Below, piece after piece: positions 12,700-24,745 of a DNA stretch of 64,000 nt. Below the pieces are notes generated by a model that was given only the letters and a program-made list of their open reading frames with translations, ran no database searches and was not told the DNA's origin. The position numbers and the translations under genes are program-made. Source of the stretch: Chromobotia macracanthus (taxonomy: Eukaryota > Chordata > Actinopteri > Cypriniformes > Botiidae); NCBI GenBank assembly GCA_036877525.1, contig JAZGTH010000087.1, positions 5,092,001-5,156,000 of the forward strand. The letters run 5' to 3'. Position 1 is the first letter of the stretch; every line of letters begins with the position of its first letter.

Positions 12700-13712
12700 T
12701 ACCTATCTAAATAACACAGTGATCTTGCTTTACGTTAAACCAATGACATATGCTTTCTCTACCATTTTGTACTCCTGAAACAGACAATACCCTAAATAAT
12801 CTAAATACTGACTGGATAAGCCACTGTAAAATTACATCTTCAATTACCCCATCAAATTCGGCCAGAAATCTTGGAGTAATCTTTGATGACCAACTGACCT
12901 TCAAAGAACACATTGCTAAGACGGCTCGGTCATGCAGATTTGCATTACATAACATCAGGAAAATCAGGCCTTTTCTAACAGAATATGCAACACAACTTCT
13001 CGTCCAGGCTCTGGTCATTTCTAGGCTTGATTACTGCAATGCTCTTTTGGCAGGACTGCCATCATGCACAATCAAGCCTCTACAAATGATTCAGAACGCT
13101 GCAGCATGTCTCGTCTTCAACGAGCCCAAAAGAGCCCATGTCACCCCTCTCCTCATCTCTCTGCATTGGCTACCGCTCACTGCTCGCATCAAGTTCAAGG
13201 CCTTGACGCTTGCTTACAGATCTATCACTAGGTCAGCACCCTCCTACTTTCACTCATTCTTACGAGTCTATGCTCCCACCAGAAGCCTGCGATCACAGAT
13301 CACAGAAGGAACAAAGGCTTGTGGCACCATCACAGAGAGGCACAAAATCACTCTCCAGATCATTTTAGTTCACTACTCCATGCTGGTGGAATGATCTTCC
13401 TGCCTTCATCCGTAATGCAGAATCCCTGGCAATATTCAAAAGACAGCTGAAAACACATCTCTTTCGTGAGCACTTAACCTCATCATAAAAAAAAAAAATC
13501 CTTTCCCTTCATTTCCTATCCCTCTTCCCTTTAAATCTCTCCCTTGTTGTAGCATATGTTACTCTGAGCAATGTCTGAAACTTGTATTGTGTATTGTGAG
13601 CACTTATTGTGTCTAGTTGCCTCTTCAGGTTGACTCGCTTGTTGTATTCCGCACTTGTAAGTCGCTTTGGATAAAAGCGTCTGCTAAATGAATAAATGTA
13701 AATGTAAATGTA
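12700..13712 (+). pseudogene. L2-clade LINE, ORF2 C-terminus and 3' tail
   Basis: Translation from about 12750 gives the conserved C-terminal region of fish L2 LINEs, in order RNLGVIFDDQLTFKEHIAKT, VISRLDYCNALLAGLP, PLQMIQNAAACLVFNEPKRA, HVTPLLISLHWLPL and APSYFHSFLRVYAPTRSLRS. A frameshift near 13370-13400 is followed by DLPAFIRNAESLAIFKRQLK and THLFREHL and a stop near 13487. The 3' UTR ends with TCGCTTTGGATAAAAGCGTC then TGCTAAATGAA and a short AAATGT repeat, the hairpin tail shared by L2 LINEs and the SINEs that use them. The RT catalytic domain is missing through 5' truncation. Confidence 0.92.
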
Positions 13713-16310
13713 AAATCTGTGACCACATGTTCTATATCAGGGGTTTTTAAAGTCAAAGACAGTGGGCCTTCCTTTTAAGCCAACATAACACACACAACTG
13801 GCAGGACAGAACATAATTACTGTCTATCCCAGTGGGAATCAGTCAAAACCAGTCAGAAGATCTGTAACAGAGTGAAGAAAGAACTATAAAAAAGATGTAA
13901 CCATTTCTTCTATTAATTCCATATGCCCACATCCCTGCCTCTTATGTGACCAATGTGCATTTGGCAAACTTTAGACTGACTTTGTTTCGGGGTGACATGT
14001 GCATTTATTTGCAACAAGCTGTATTTTCATACAGAACAGTAGCCTTGACCCTGTTGCACTACATAACACCTGTTATGTACACTGCGCGAGTTAGTGGTGC
14101 ACAAGCAATGCATAGGCAGACTGCTCATAAGACGCAGATGTACCCATTATGCTTTAACACTGGCGGCATTTGCAGCAGTTCTGAGTCCAGTGGTGGAGTC
14201 TCAACCTAACCCCTTATTATTAAGGACTAAAATACAGGACTGACAAACATATTCTGCTGTTTAGTAAACAGGCATGACCTTTAATTGTTTCTCTGCTATG
14301 CACTACTCCCCTGTCATGCTGTCTGGTGCCCCTCTAGGCAATGTGTTTTATTTGTGTGTTACAATGATTTTACCACAGACAAGGGAGTTTTAAGCAATGT
14401 GCTTGATGTTGCACAAAGAAACATGCCTTGTGGGAAAATCACTTTACCACACATGTAATATTCCGGCATTGTAAAACTTTCTTTTCATTAAAGACATTGT
14501 GGAAACGTTAACCATATTCAGCAAATAATGGTTTAAAAGTTCATATGTGGTGCAAAGTTCAAATACATCACAATATCATAATTTAGAAGTCAGTCCGAGC
14601 ATATAAATACCATTTCTATGTACACCTGCGTGCAAAGCCCTAGAAATGCAAAGAAAAGGTTCATTGTTGGAATATTTTTGCAATTGTTTAACTACTCATT
14701 TAGTTTGTACTTTGTTACCATATATAATCATCAAGAGCTATATAATCCACACTCTAATCACACAACACATGCCCGGAGCGTGAACGAACCAAATGTTGAT
14801 TGCAGTCAAAATTTCCTTTTTTAACAAAAAGCTGTTTCCAGTCTTATGGTTTCTAGTGCCTTTATATCTGTTTAAATAATATCAATATATAGAGTCTTTC
14901 ATCCTCCAGCCCTGTAATAGCATTTGGATCTACCTACCCACTGGGCTAGCACTAATGAGTAGAAAGTTCCAACCCCTAAAGGTTTTGCTTATGGAGGCCT
15001 GTTGCTATGAAACAAACATTTAATCTGAAAGTGTGCCCTATACTTTATTACTGGCTGAAGGGATTTTTCTGTATTTATACATGAATAATTGATGCACTGT
15101 GACCTGTTATTCTGAGTTCAGTTTCATGCAGTTTCGTTCACAGTGCTAATAAAACTAGCAGCTCAGATGTGTGCATGAGATCACACAGAATAAATTAAAC
15201 TTAAAGAAAAATTTACCTTTTCTTTCCCACAACACTTTCATGGCACACTGTGCTGTAACCATCATTGTCATTTTATCTGGTATGTTGTCCCACCAGGCCT
15301 GGCAAGAGTATGACTATGTGTATATTAGAATGGTTGTTCTTGTGTATTAAACAAAATGCACAAAATAGTAATGTTCCCTTGAGGATTTACCATCTATCTA
15401 TCTGCAAACTGTCATTGAAAATAACCCCTCTAATACTATTTTTGTATTCCTGTGAATGTAATTTCTATTCTAATAACAAACCCACCTTATGAACCTATAG
15501 TACTATTAAGCAATGAATAAACTGACAGCACATCTAATTGTTGTTTGTTTACCATAAATCAATGCACAAGGTTTTGACAAGGTAATGCTAAGTGTCTCTC
15601 CATCTCTATTCAGAATGCTTTGGTCAAGTGCAAGAAGGTTCACTTGAGTATAACAGCTCTGTCCTCTAAAGCTTAAGCTGCCAAGAAGGTTGCATAGTTT
15701 TGCTCATACCCTAAGAATGCAAAGGCTTTTGCATTTGTAATTTAGTTTTTATGCACAAAAGAGAGAGTTCAATAATATTCCATTACCATTTGTGCCCTGT
15801 ATTGATCCTGATACTTTTAGCTGCTCAGAAGTGCTTGTGACTTTAAAGTTGAATCAGGTAGCCTTGACGTAGGTTAAGAATAGAATGAGATTTAAGTAAA
15901 ACCTTCATTTTGATTCTAGATAGCTAATTATTGAACAAACAACAACTTAAACATGGGCAATTTTAAACATGAAAATAGGCTACCATGATGTACAGGTCTT
16001 AGGAATTCAGTCACCATTTGCAACAGTTTATTTCTAAATTATCACTGGCTCTATTTGACATAAGCAGGGAAGTGTAAGGGTCAATGGCCCATAACCCATA
16101 ATGCAAAAGCAATTGCTCAAGACACTTTGCTGAAACTTGATGACACAGATCAGTAACATATGTATTATGTATCTTACTGCTATTATATTATACAATTTTA
16201 AAAAAATATTAGACAGATTAATTTGGCTTCATTTTAAATTGGTTTTAATAAAAATGACTTTGAAGATATTCTGTCAAACGTCGTCATAATAAAGATGCAC
16301 AAATAAATGG
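13713..16310. other. Upstream region of c14orf132, nothing recognised
   Basis: AT-rich non-coding sequence. I see no further exon, RNA gene or bounded element. Confidence 0.4.
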
Positions 16311-16311
16311 T

Positions 16312-16316
<5 letters not shown>

Positions 16317-16379
<63 letters not shown>

Positions 16380-16396
16380 GTCTGCCTCGCTCTCTG
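16317..16396. repeat. (CT)n microsatellite
   Basis: About 27 perfect CT units to 16371, then interrupted TCTCTCTG/TCTGCC units. It lies about 260-340 bp upstream of the c14orf132 start codon, on the promoter side. Confidence 0.97.
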
Positions 16397-16479
16397 TTTC
16401 ATTGTCTTTATCAGCCCCGCCCCTTCAATGCTGTTTCTTTTCCTCCCGTTTGTCTCACAGTTCTGCTGTCTCGCTTTTA

Positions 16480-16655
16480 ATTTGTCTCTATAATGATCAC
16501 AAACGCACATCGCATTGTCGGGAAGCTTGTACCTAGAGGCTGAAGCAAAACCCGACGATGTCACTTGGATGTAAATAGGTTACCCGCGTCGACAGATCCG
16601 ACACTGAAATTGTTACCTGGTCTTTAGCTGTTGATATTCTGATAAGCAAATCAAC
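16480..16655 (+). promoter_or_regulatory. Putative promoter/5' UTR of c14orf132
   Basis: CpG dinucleotides cluster here (ACGCACATCGCATTGTCGGG, CCCGACGATG, ACCCGCGTCGAC, GATCCGAC), unlike the flanks, as in many vertebrate promoters. No TATA box is evident and the transcription start cannot be placed. If the transcript includes 16558, it carries a six-codon upstream ORF (ATG at 16558, TAG at 16576-16578) ahead of the real start. Confidence 0.45.
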
Positions 16656-16682
16656 ATGGATCTATCATTTATGGCCGCACAG
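16656..16682 (+). CDS. c14orf132: c14orf132 orthologue, coding exon 1 (MDLSFMAAQ)
   Basis: ATG at 16656 opens nine codons, MDLSFMAAQ, ending at a consensus donor (CACAG|GTAAGAT). From memory the human C14orf132 protein begins with these same nine residues and then continues into a region matched by the exon at 32756. The intron is phase 0, so the joined protein is 85 residues, close to the human 83. The start is supported by this identity and by the absence of any upstream in-frame coding signal. The exon is too short to be found by ORF calling alone. The function of the family is not established; the C-terminal half is a single membrane span. Confidence 0.88.
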
Positions 16683-19600
16683 GTAAGATAATCCACGCTT
16701 ATGTCTCAGTTATCAGTGAAATACAGAGTCGTACAGTCAACTAGAAAGGTGAAGTGGACCTGCTGTTGGATTTACAAACTTCATCTTAATTTAACATATA
16801 GCATCCACTAGGGCAGCAAACCATAAGCTGCTACTTAGAATTATTTTGCATTCACTTCATGTAGTATACACTGGGGTTTAAAAATCAGAGTGCACATTGA
16901 AAATGTCTGTTTTTCTCAATTGCTTTGGTGCATCTCTAAGATCACATTTGAAATTCAACTTCTAATACTACTTGTTAAACCTAAACATCACATTGTCACT
17001 GGTAAAGCAATTTCTTATTTTTTTTAACAAATTACTAATGCTTTAATATGTTTTTGCAAATAAATATGTTCAATTGTCTTTAAATGTACAACTGTTTCTA
17101 AGATTATCATTTGCTTATATCACGTTGACCAAAATATATTATACTGGTCTTAGGCATTGCAACAGGCATTCTTCACGGAACCATACAGACTGAAAAAGAA
17201 CCTTTAAGGAACCTTTATTTTGTAGATAGCCAGCCAACCAATACATGTGTAGACCTTGAGAAAGACTGTACTGTAATTAAGAAATCATATGAACAACTGA
17301 AGTCTATGTAATGAGTTGTAGTGCAATTACTGGTGGAAGGCTTCATTAAATTAAGGAGCAAAAAATATCTAAAGGCAAAACTGCAAAGCGTTTCTACACC
17401 ACAGTAGTTTCATTGGATTGATTGGATGGCAGTTTTTTTGCTAGACTTTAAGAAATTAGGATTAGGAGCCAACACTCTTTGACTAGACAATGTGCTTATT
17501 CGGATGGATATATACTTGTAGGCAACAGTGTAGTTTTGCTTGGAGTGATGTCAGAAAATTACACAGAGTCATTTAAAAGGCTTCATCTATGCGAGGGGAA
17601 TAGCATCCTTTCAACATCAGCCAGGGTTGCATCTGAAAACCCTTTTTCTCAATAGAAATTTTTTTGGTGTGCGTCACAGAGAAGATTATGTGGAATATGG
17701 TTGTGTGGGTTTGATCTAGAATGAGACAGAAAGGTTATAAGCCATCAGGGACAGATCACTCCATTAGTCTGTGTCGTTGTGTCTTCTCTCTTTCATTTCC
17801 CTTGACAGGCAGGAGGCAGTAGCTTTAATATTAATATTGAAGACTGAACTTCGAGGTTTGCTGGTTCTCAAATTACCCTAGCAGAATAGTGCTGTTCCCT
17901 AAGAATATACATTACCCTCATAAAATCATGTCTGATAGGTAAAATTGTTTTGAGTGATTTCTGTTGCGAAGTCTGATTTCTGAAGTCTATTTCAGTAGGG
18001 ACCTTTTAAGTAACTGTACAGATAAGATTGTAGTTTTCTTATGAAGTTGTTTATGCTTGTAGCTCTCAGTCGAGAGTGGGGTTAAATCATTAACAATAGT
18101 TCAATGTTAAATTACATTATAGCGTGGTTTTAGCCCTCACTTGTGGTATTGATGTAATAGAATTTTTGGCGTTATGCATTTTGACAGGTAATAAAAAATG
18201 ACCATAGTTGGTGTGGTTTCTCACTATTACTGGCAAAATTTTTATTAAATTGATCCTTTTTCTCAAATGATCAGACCAGTTAGTTTTATCTAACTATTTT
18301 TTTAAACAAGTTAACATAAGTGATTATACTTCACCGATGTATCATCTCTGCAAGCTCTGCACTTGCTTACAAAGCATTTAAATTGTTGTTTGTTATTTAA
18401 ATTATCTGAAGAATTGGACTCATTTATTGAATAATACTCTGTGAACTGTGATAAAACTTTCCGGTGTTATGGACATCACCATTTTTGATTCTATCGCTGT
18501 AGTTACCTGAATGTGGTTGTGACTTACACTGTTTATTCATATTATTTATTCAAACAGAATGATATTCTCTTTTTGACTCTTTTGTAAATTTTGTAAATGA
18601 CCACTGTCAGTCGCAAACAGTGACTGTGAATGCCGTCACCATGGACATTTGTACTGCTAGACAGATGCCTTTGCCTTTGCCTATAATTCATTTACTTTAT
18701 TTTTTATGATGGGTTGATTTTTTTGTAGTTGTAAGTATTGTTTATGAGAAAATGCTTGAATAAAATGATAAAAGATTAATTGCAGAAGTTATGGTTATTA
18801 TTTATTGGTAGGTTAATTAGTAGGTAATTTAATAGGTCTATTAATAGACTAATCATAAAACAAACGATTAATCGATCATCAAAAACAATTATTTGTTGGA
18901 GCCCTATTTACATATTTAATTTTAACATCTTTTATATTATAGCAACAAAAGTTTATTTTTCTTTTTGCTATGTCCCCTTATGTGCAATACATTTCATTGA
19001 AGTCAGTTGAGATCTTACATGGATCCTAACTAAATAGCACCTGTAGCAAGCAGAACATGCATGCTGCCTGTGCCTGATTCACTAAAAGAATTATACAAAT
19101 CAGGTAACAGTACAAATATGCCCACAAAACTAGAGTATGGAACTTGAGGTTGTGGTGGATACAATAGTGTGATCTGGTATATTTTACTGCAACTTTACAG
19201 CATCTGCCCAACACAGGAATTGGCTATTTACAATGCAGGACTACTGTTTTACCTCAGTTCCTCTATTCTTTTAAAAAACATTTTGAGAATAGCGAGATAT
19301 ACCAGTGACTGTGTTTAATTCTTTAACTTAGTATTGTACTCTTTAATAATCTGTGGGTTAGTTCTATGTAGGGCTGTTTTCAGGGGGTGACCTAGGTTCA
19401 TTTTGTTCTTTTGTATAGGTGTGTGGCTTAGTGCAGTTTCCTAAAGGAGCTGTTGTGGATGCCGTGACTAGTGTTTTTTAATTTCCATAAACAGACACGT
19501 ATTGCTTTTTGTGTTTTATTTATTCTGATAGTGTGTTTGTGGCTTTCTCCATTATCTACATACGTTGTTTGAATATTGTGTGTTTTCAATGTGCATCTTT

Positions 19601-20322
19601 ATGTCTGGCTTCGAAACTCTCCACAACCATATTGTCATCTTTAATTTCCCCACTGGCTTTTCTCAATATAAATGGCAACTTTTCTATTTCTTGTCCAATG
19701 GCTTTGCTAAGAGTTAATTTTGGGTCGAACTGTAGTCTCTTTGACAGTCAGGGATCCTTAATAGATATTGGCAGTTTGCATAGTATTCCTGGAGGACAAC
19801 CTTAGTAGAACAAATTTTAATTAGTCTATTAGTCACAGAAAAAAGTAAAACACTGTGAAGTCATGCAGTCTGTGATTGCCAGATATGTGATAATTATGAA
19901 ATCAAAGGACATCAAAAGTCTTCCTTTCGAAAAGGTAACACATAACTCAAAAAGGTGACATGCAAGTTCTGCAGGGAAATGTTTACTTAAAATTAATTGA
20001 CTTCAACCATCACTTATTATTTGAAATGTGAGTTGTAGTCTAACATTACAGCCACTTTATATAGCCGCTCACGCTAGATAAATGTGCGCTATTATTAGGA
20101 GCATATCCAATATTGTCAAAGTGTGGAAGTGTGGACATGGTGGCTCAAAAAGACACTATGCTAAGAAATCTTACATGGCTCCTGTAGAAGTTTAAAGACC
20201 TCAGCTATGTTGTGCTTGTTTTCTCTTCTTAATGAGTTGCATTTTCACTTTTTCAACTTTAGTTAGTGTCTAATGTTGCTGAAAATTTAGAACGCTCAAA
20301 ATTCACAGCCAAATTTCAAGTT

Positions 20323-20470
<148 letters not shown>

Positions 20471-20518
20471 ACACATGTGTATGCTTTATTAGTTATATAA
20501 GTTTGCGAGTCATTTCAG

Positions 20519-20631
20519 CCAGCTGAACAAGTGCTCTGTCACCAATGTTAAACCTCTTCATAGACTTGTGTGTCATCACCACCGCTTTCCCCCATCTCCC
20601 CTTCCGGCTGAGGACAGTGATGCCTGGATGG
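20519..20631 (+). other. Exon-like segment, unproven
   Basis: A 113-bp block, more GC-rich than its surroundings, lies between an acceptor-like GTTTGCGAGTCATTTCAG and a strong donor GATGG|GTAAGTG. Used between the two c14orf132 coding exons, it would bring a stop after ten codons in frame, so it could only be an alternative non-coding or truncating exon. No protein similarity was seen. Confidence 0.25.
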
Positions 20632-20634
20632 GTA

Positions 20635-20657
20635 AGTGTGTGTGTGTGTGTGTGTGT
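20635..20657. repeat. (TG)n microsatellite
   Basis: About eleven TG units immediately after the donor-like site at 20632. Confidence 0.9.
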
Positions 20658-22189
20658 TTGTGGCTCTGCACTGCTGTGTACGATGAAGGAACTTCAATGT
20701 GGATAATGCTGTTTAGAGTTCACTGCACAATGATAAATTTGCATTAGCCAGAGGATTCTGCAATGCACAAGTTGATGGTTAACATAAGGTGCTTTTCTCC
20801 CAGCTGCCCCTGTTGTATTTCATAAGTAGTTCTCCAACATGGGATGATGCTGTTACGTAACCCTTTATAGTTATAAAGCATGTCACAAAAGATCAGGTTG
20901 AGAAAACTAATGTATTTAAAAGGACGTCTGTTGGTTTATTGAGGTTCTTCGTTAAAAAGTTTTACCCAAAAATAAATGAAGAATTCAGTTATATTAGATA
21001 TCAGTAGCCTAATAAAGTAGCCTAACAGCCTAAAACTGTTGTAGTTAGGTAATGATGTAAGAATTATGTAAGCACAATCCAAAATTACATTAGTTTTATA
21101 TAGAAGAATGATGCTGTTGTGATATCCATGCATGGAATTTGTATAGATACACACTTCTAGCAGTACAGTATTACAGTAATCTACTACAAAGACAAAAATA
21201 TATTAAATTATAAGTGAATACATGTTTAATAGTATAAGTGATAGTAAGTGATGGTAGTAAGTAACTTTCTGCAGGATGCTCTGCTCTTCCAATCAGTAAA
21301 TTAAGAAATTTGGCTAGTCAATGAGGAATTTGTGCTATTAAAGGCTGTCAAAACAGCTACAGAAAGCTTAAAACTGTGAACATGAGCATGACATACAAGT
21401 CAACAACAAGAGCGGAATGTAAGTGTTATTTAAAGATAGCCCTGCCATACCACTGGCCACTGCATTTTGCACTTTGTGCAAAAGAACATATCAGAGCATA
21501 TTGGGCATTTTTACATCTGCTCATTTCATTCATTCTCTCTAATCAGATATCTATCAGACTGTAAAAAGACCAGGTGAAAAATACCCTCCGAAACAGTTTT
21601 GGGACTGATATAAATCTGATCACTCTGTCCACTTCAGAAGTTGGTCAGAGACGCATTGCAGGCAGCACTGGACAAGTGTGAAGGCAACTAATTGTTGAAA
21701 CAACATTCATCAGCACTTTACTCCTCCCAAACAGAAATATGTCATTTGCATCTTTTAACCAGGTTTTAAAGTTTAGTACTGCCGACAGTAAAAAAGCTGC
21801 ATATAGTGCAGCTATTTGCATAAGACCATGTGTCCAACAAAGTGTTTATTTTTATGGTCAGCATATTTTTTTTATATTGTATATTTACAATTTACGTATT
21901 ATTTACAATGAGTGTTTTTCAATTGCCAAAATGTTCAACTTTGGGTTAAACCCTTGGGGCTTGTCAATGTCAGTTTTTACTTAGCTGTCATATAAACATA
22001 AATGAATGACTAATGATCAGGTAAACTCATACTCTGATATTAGAAAAACATATATACTGCAAAAGAAGGTACTGGTGTTATTGTTTGTCAGAAATGTACT
22101 GTACTGTACTTCTGTACTATATGTACTATCCATTATCCATTGTCACAAGATGTGAACATTATTAACAATGGTCAATAATATATTTTGAA

Positions 22190-22730
22190 TGCGTAGGGAG
22201 GATCCTCAAGACCTCCGGTTTGGAGTCTTTAGTTAGGCATTACTGAGTTACCTGGACATCTATAAAAGAGTGGTTGTGATCTGTTTTATTTTAAACTCCA
22301 TAATGTGAACAAGCACAGGCAACATTAGTTTAGCATGGGCAAGAGTATTTATTAAAGACCATTAACAGCACAACTTTGTTTCTTACGCTACAACTTTTTC
22401 TTAAGTACTCCTTGTTTCTCATATCATCATATCAATCTATGAGGACTGAAACTCTGGCCAGCAGTCACATATGTTGACATTTTTAATTATCTTGTTGTCT
22501 TAGGGTGTAGATAGCAGGGATCATAACAATTATAAATGCTCCAAAGTGTACATTTACTTAAACAGCAATAAAAGTAGTATGAAAATTAACTATGGTAGAC
22601 ATATACTGCTAGTTTGGTTAAACATGTAGAAAATTAATTTAAATAGTTTGCATTTGCTGCGTTACTCAATGTGAAAACATTTTATATAACCAAAGATAAA
22701 TGTAATCATAATAAAATCGTTCAGCCCTAA
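22190..22730. repeat. Unclassified dispersed repeat, copy A
   Basis: Phrases shared in order with 52,910-53,450 include GCATTACTGAGTTACCTGGA, GGGCAAGAGTATTT, CCAGCAGTCACATATGTTGA, CATTTTTAAT, GGATCATAACAATTATAAAT and a final TGCTGCGTTACTCAATGTGA. It ends close to a CAGCCCTA that resembles the terminus of some hAT-type elements. Neither copy has a long ORF, so the class is undetermined. Confidence 0.65.
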
Positions 22731-24029
22731 AAAATATTTAATGTGTAAACGGTACTTTCCAATGAGCCACAATAAGGCAAATAACAAAGCAAACAATGGG
22801 CCGTTTTACACCTGGTTACTTTATGCATTTTCTCTGATCGATTATAGCTATCTGATTTGTTAAAACGGTTCCATTTACACTTGGCTACAAAAAAACTATC
22901 TTCTGTTTCCATGCAAAATGCAAATACATAACTTCCACTGAACTGAAATGGCAGGTTATTTTGCTCCATTTGGTTTTGCAAATATAGTCTTAAGAAAAAC
23001 TAAGAAACTTGCTTAGGCCTGTGTCCACCAAGGCACTTTAATGCAGCTGAAAATGCCAGCTGTGGGTGCTTGACAGCGTTTTCATTTAAGACATTTTGGT
23101 TGCTATGTTACGGAACATCCGCCAAAGTAAAGTGTTTCTAGTATCTGATTTCACAATTAGTTTGTTTAATCAACAAATATTAATTTTGGGGTAGCACAGG
23201 GATGTTACCTGGTACACAAATTGATACTGTGATGCTTTGTCCACTCGCTTTTTAAAAAACAAAAGTGGACATTTTCGTGTCGTAGTGAGGATTTCAACAG
23301 AGGATTTCAAAAACGATTATGTATTTTTAATCATGTGAAGCAGTTATGTGACTAAAGTAAGATGACTGTAAAACGGATAGACTGTTTTAGCTGTGCTCCA
23401 GTTTTATCTTTTCAGCCCTAAGCTTTGAATTCCATAATAGACTCCCAGTGAGTTTTTACTGCATGAGATAGAAGCAGACACAACAGAGAACGGTGTCTGT
23501 GATCATTAGTAATTCATTTGTATGAAAGCTAAGTAAAAATTTACATTGACAAGACCAGAGTTCTACCCAAAGTTGAACATTTCAGCAATTGAAAACACCT
23601 CACATTCTTATAATAAAATAAGCATTCTTTTCCACAATTGATTACTAAAATATTTTACATTCAAAGTGATGTGCATTTTTTTAAGATGCTATGAATACAT
23701 TCTCCTATCCACAAAGTAAAAAATAGCTTTGATTCAATTTGAAGTACCCTTTACATTGTCAATCCTGAAAATGAATGGGAAGATTTTAATTATTATTTCA
23801 TGACATTAAGTGATTTTTTTTTTACTTTTTAATTTGCGTTTAATTTTCCACTGCTATAAATCCATTAATTGTAGATTCTGAAAGGGTTGTGATTAATTGT
23901 TGTAAATGATAACATGTTGCAGTATATGGCAGCACTGTGGCTAGAAGGTTCCAGCTGAGCCATTAGGCCTTTCTGTATGGACTTTGCATGTTCTCTGTGT
24001 GTCAACTTTGGTTTATTTTGGGACCCCAC

Positions 24030-24180
24030 ATAGGGCTGCACGATTTGGAGAAAAAAATCGAGTTGCAATTTTTTTTCTGATAAAAATTGTGATCTGTGAT
24101 TTAAAAGGTGATTTACTATTATTAAAAAACAGAGCTACAGGCTTGTTGTGGTGTAACCAGGCATAATCAGAAACTTTTTT
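24030..24180. repeat. hAT/MITE-like fragment
   Basis: Begins AGGGCTGCACGATTTGG followed by AAAAAATCGAG and ATTGTGATCTGTGATTT. This start is characteristic of non-autonomous hAT-like repeats common in fish. The opposite terminus was not located. Confidence 0.45.
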
Positions 24181-24599
24181 AACACTATGCTTCTGTTTAT
24201 TTAAACCACTTGTAGCAATTTTTGTCTTAAAATATTGTCATGATGCAAACATCTGTCATGACAAATTAAGAAAATAACTAGTATCTTGAATAAAGTTAAA
24301 TTAACAAATGTAAATGAAATTATACTTTTTAACTTCTGCAGACAGGCTTTGTTGTAAAGTTAAACAGCTGCTCCCACTCGCGCTCATCTTTCCCAAATGC
24401 TGTTCTTTGCTCATTCAATTAGCATGTGCAGTGTTACTGATTTGTCCAACTATGGCCTTAAAGTACCACAGAAGTAGTTTGGGAATGGCAGAACAGCTGC
24501 ACAAGTTTTGACGATTTTAAGTATTTTTATGCGCATATAGTCCAGTGGATTGTTATGTGAATGATTCAGTACTGGATGACACTGGATCCCAAAGCTGTG

Positions 24600-24745
24600 A
24601 ACCCAAACCATAACAGAAGTGTCAGGATCCAAACACCATGCTCTGACACAAAACACCAGGCACCGCAGGAGTTGTCACAAGTGTTAGGACTGTGACAACA
24701 ACTGAATGCATGTGGACATGTAGGCACAAATGTACACATTCCGTT
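24600..24745 (-). mobile_element. LTR fragment related to the solo LTR at 58.9 kb
   Basis: The minus-strand text TGTCAGAGCATGGTGTTTGG followed by ATCCTGAC closely matches TGTCAGAGCATGCTGTTTGG plus ATCCTGAC at about 59,000 inside the solo LTR. Only a piece is recognisable. Confidence 0.5.

Noticed and set aside
16274..16564. Minus-strand frame with an Arg-Glu run upstream of c14orf132
   Set aside because: The Arg-Glu run is the reverse reading of the CT tract. The remainder has no recognisable domain and lies in the likely promoter.
1..16655. Search for TUNAR, the gene upstream of C14orf132 in human
   Set aside because: I could not find its conserved micropeptide end or any equivalent by eye. 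It is probably beyond the left edge or elsewhere in this genome.
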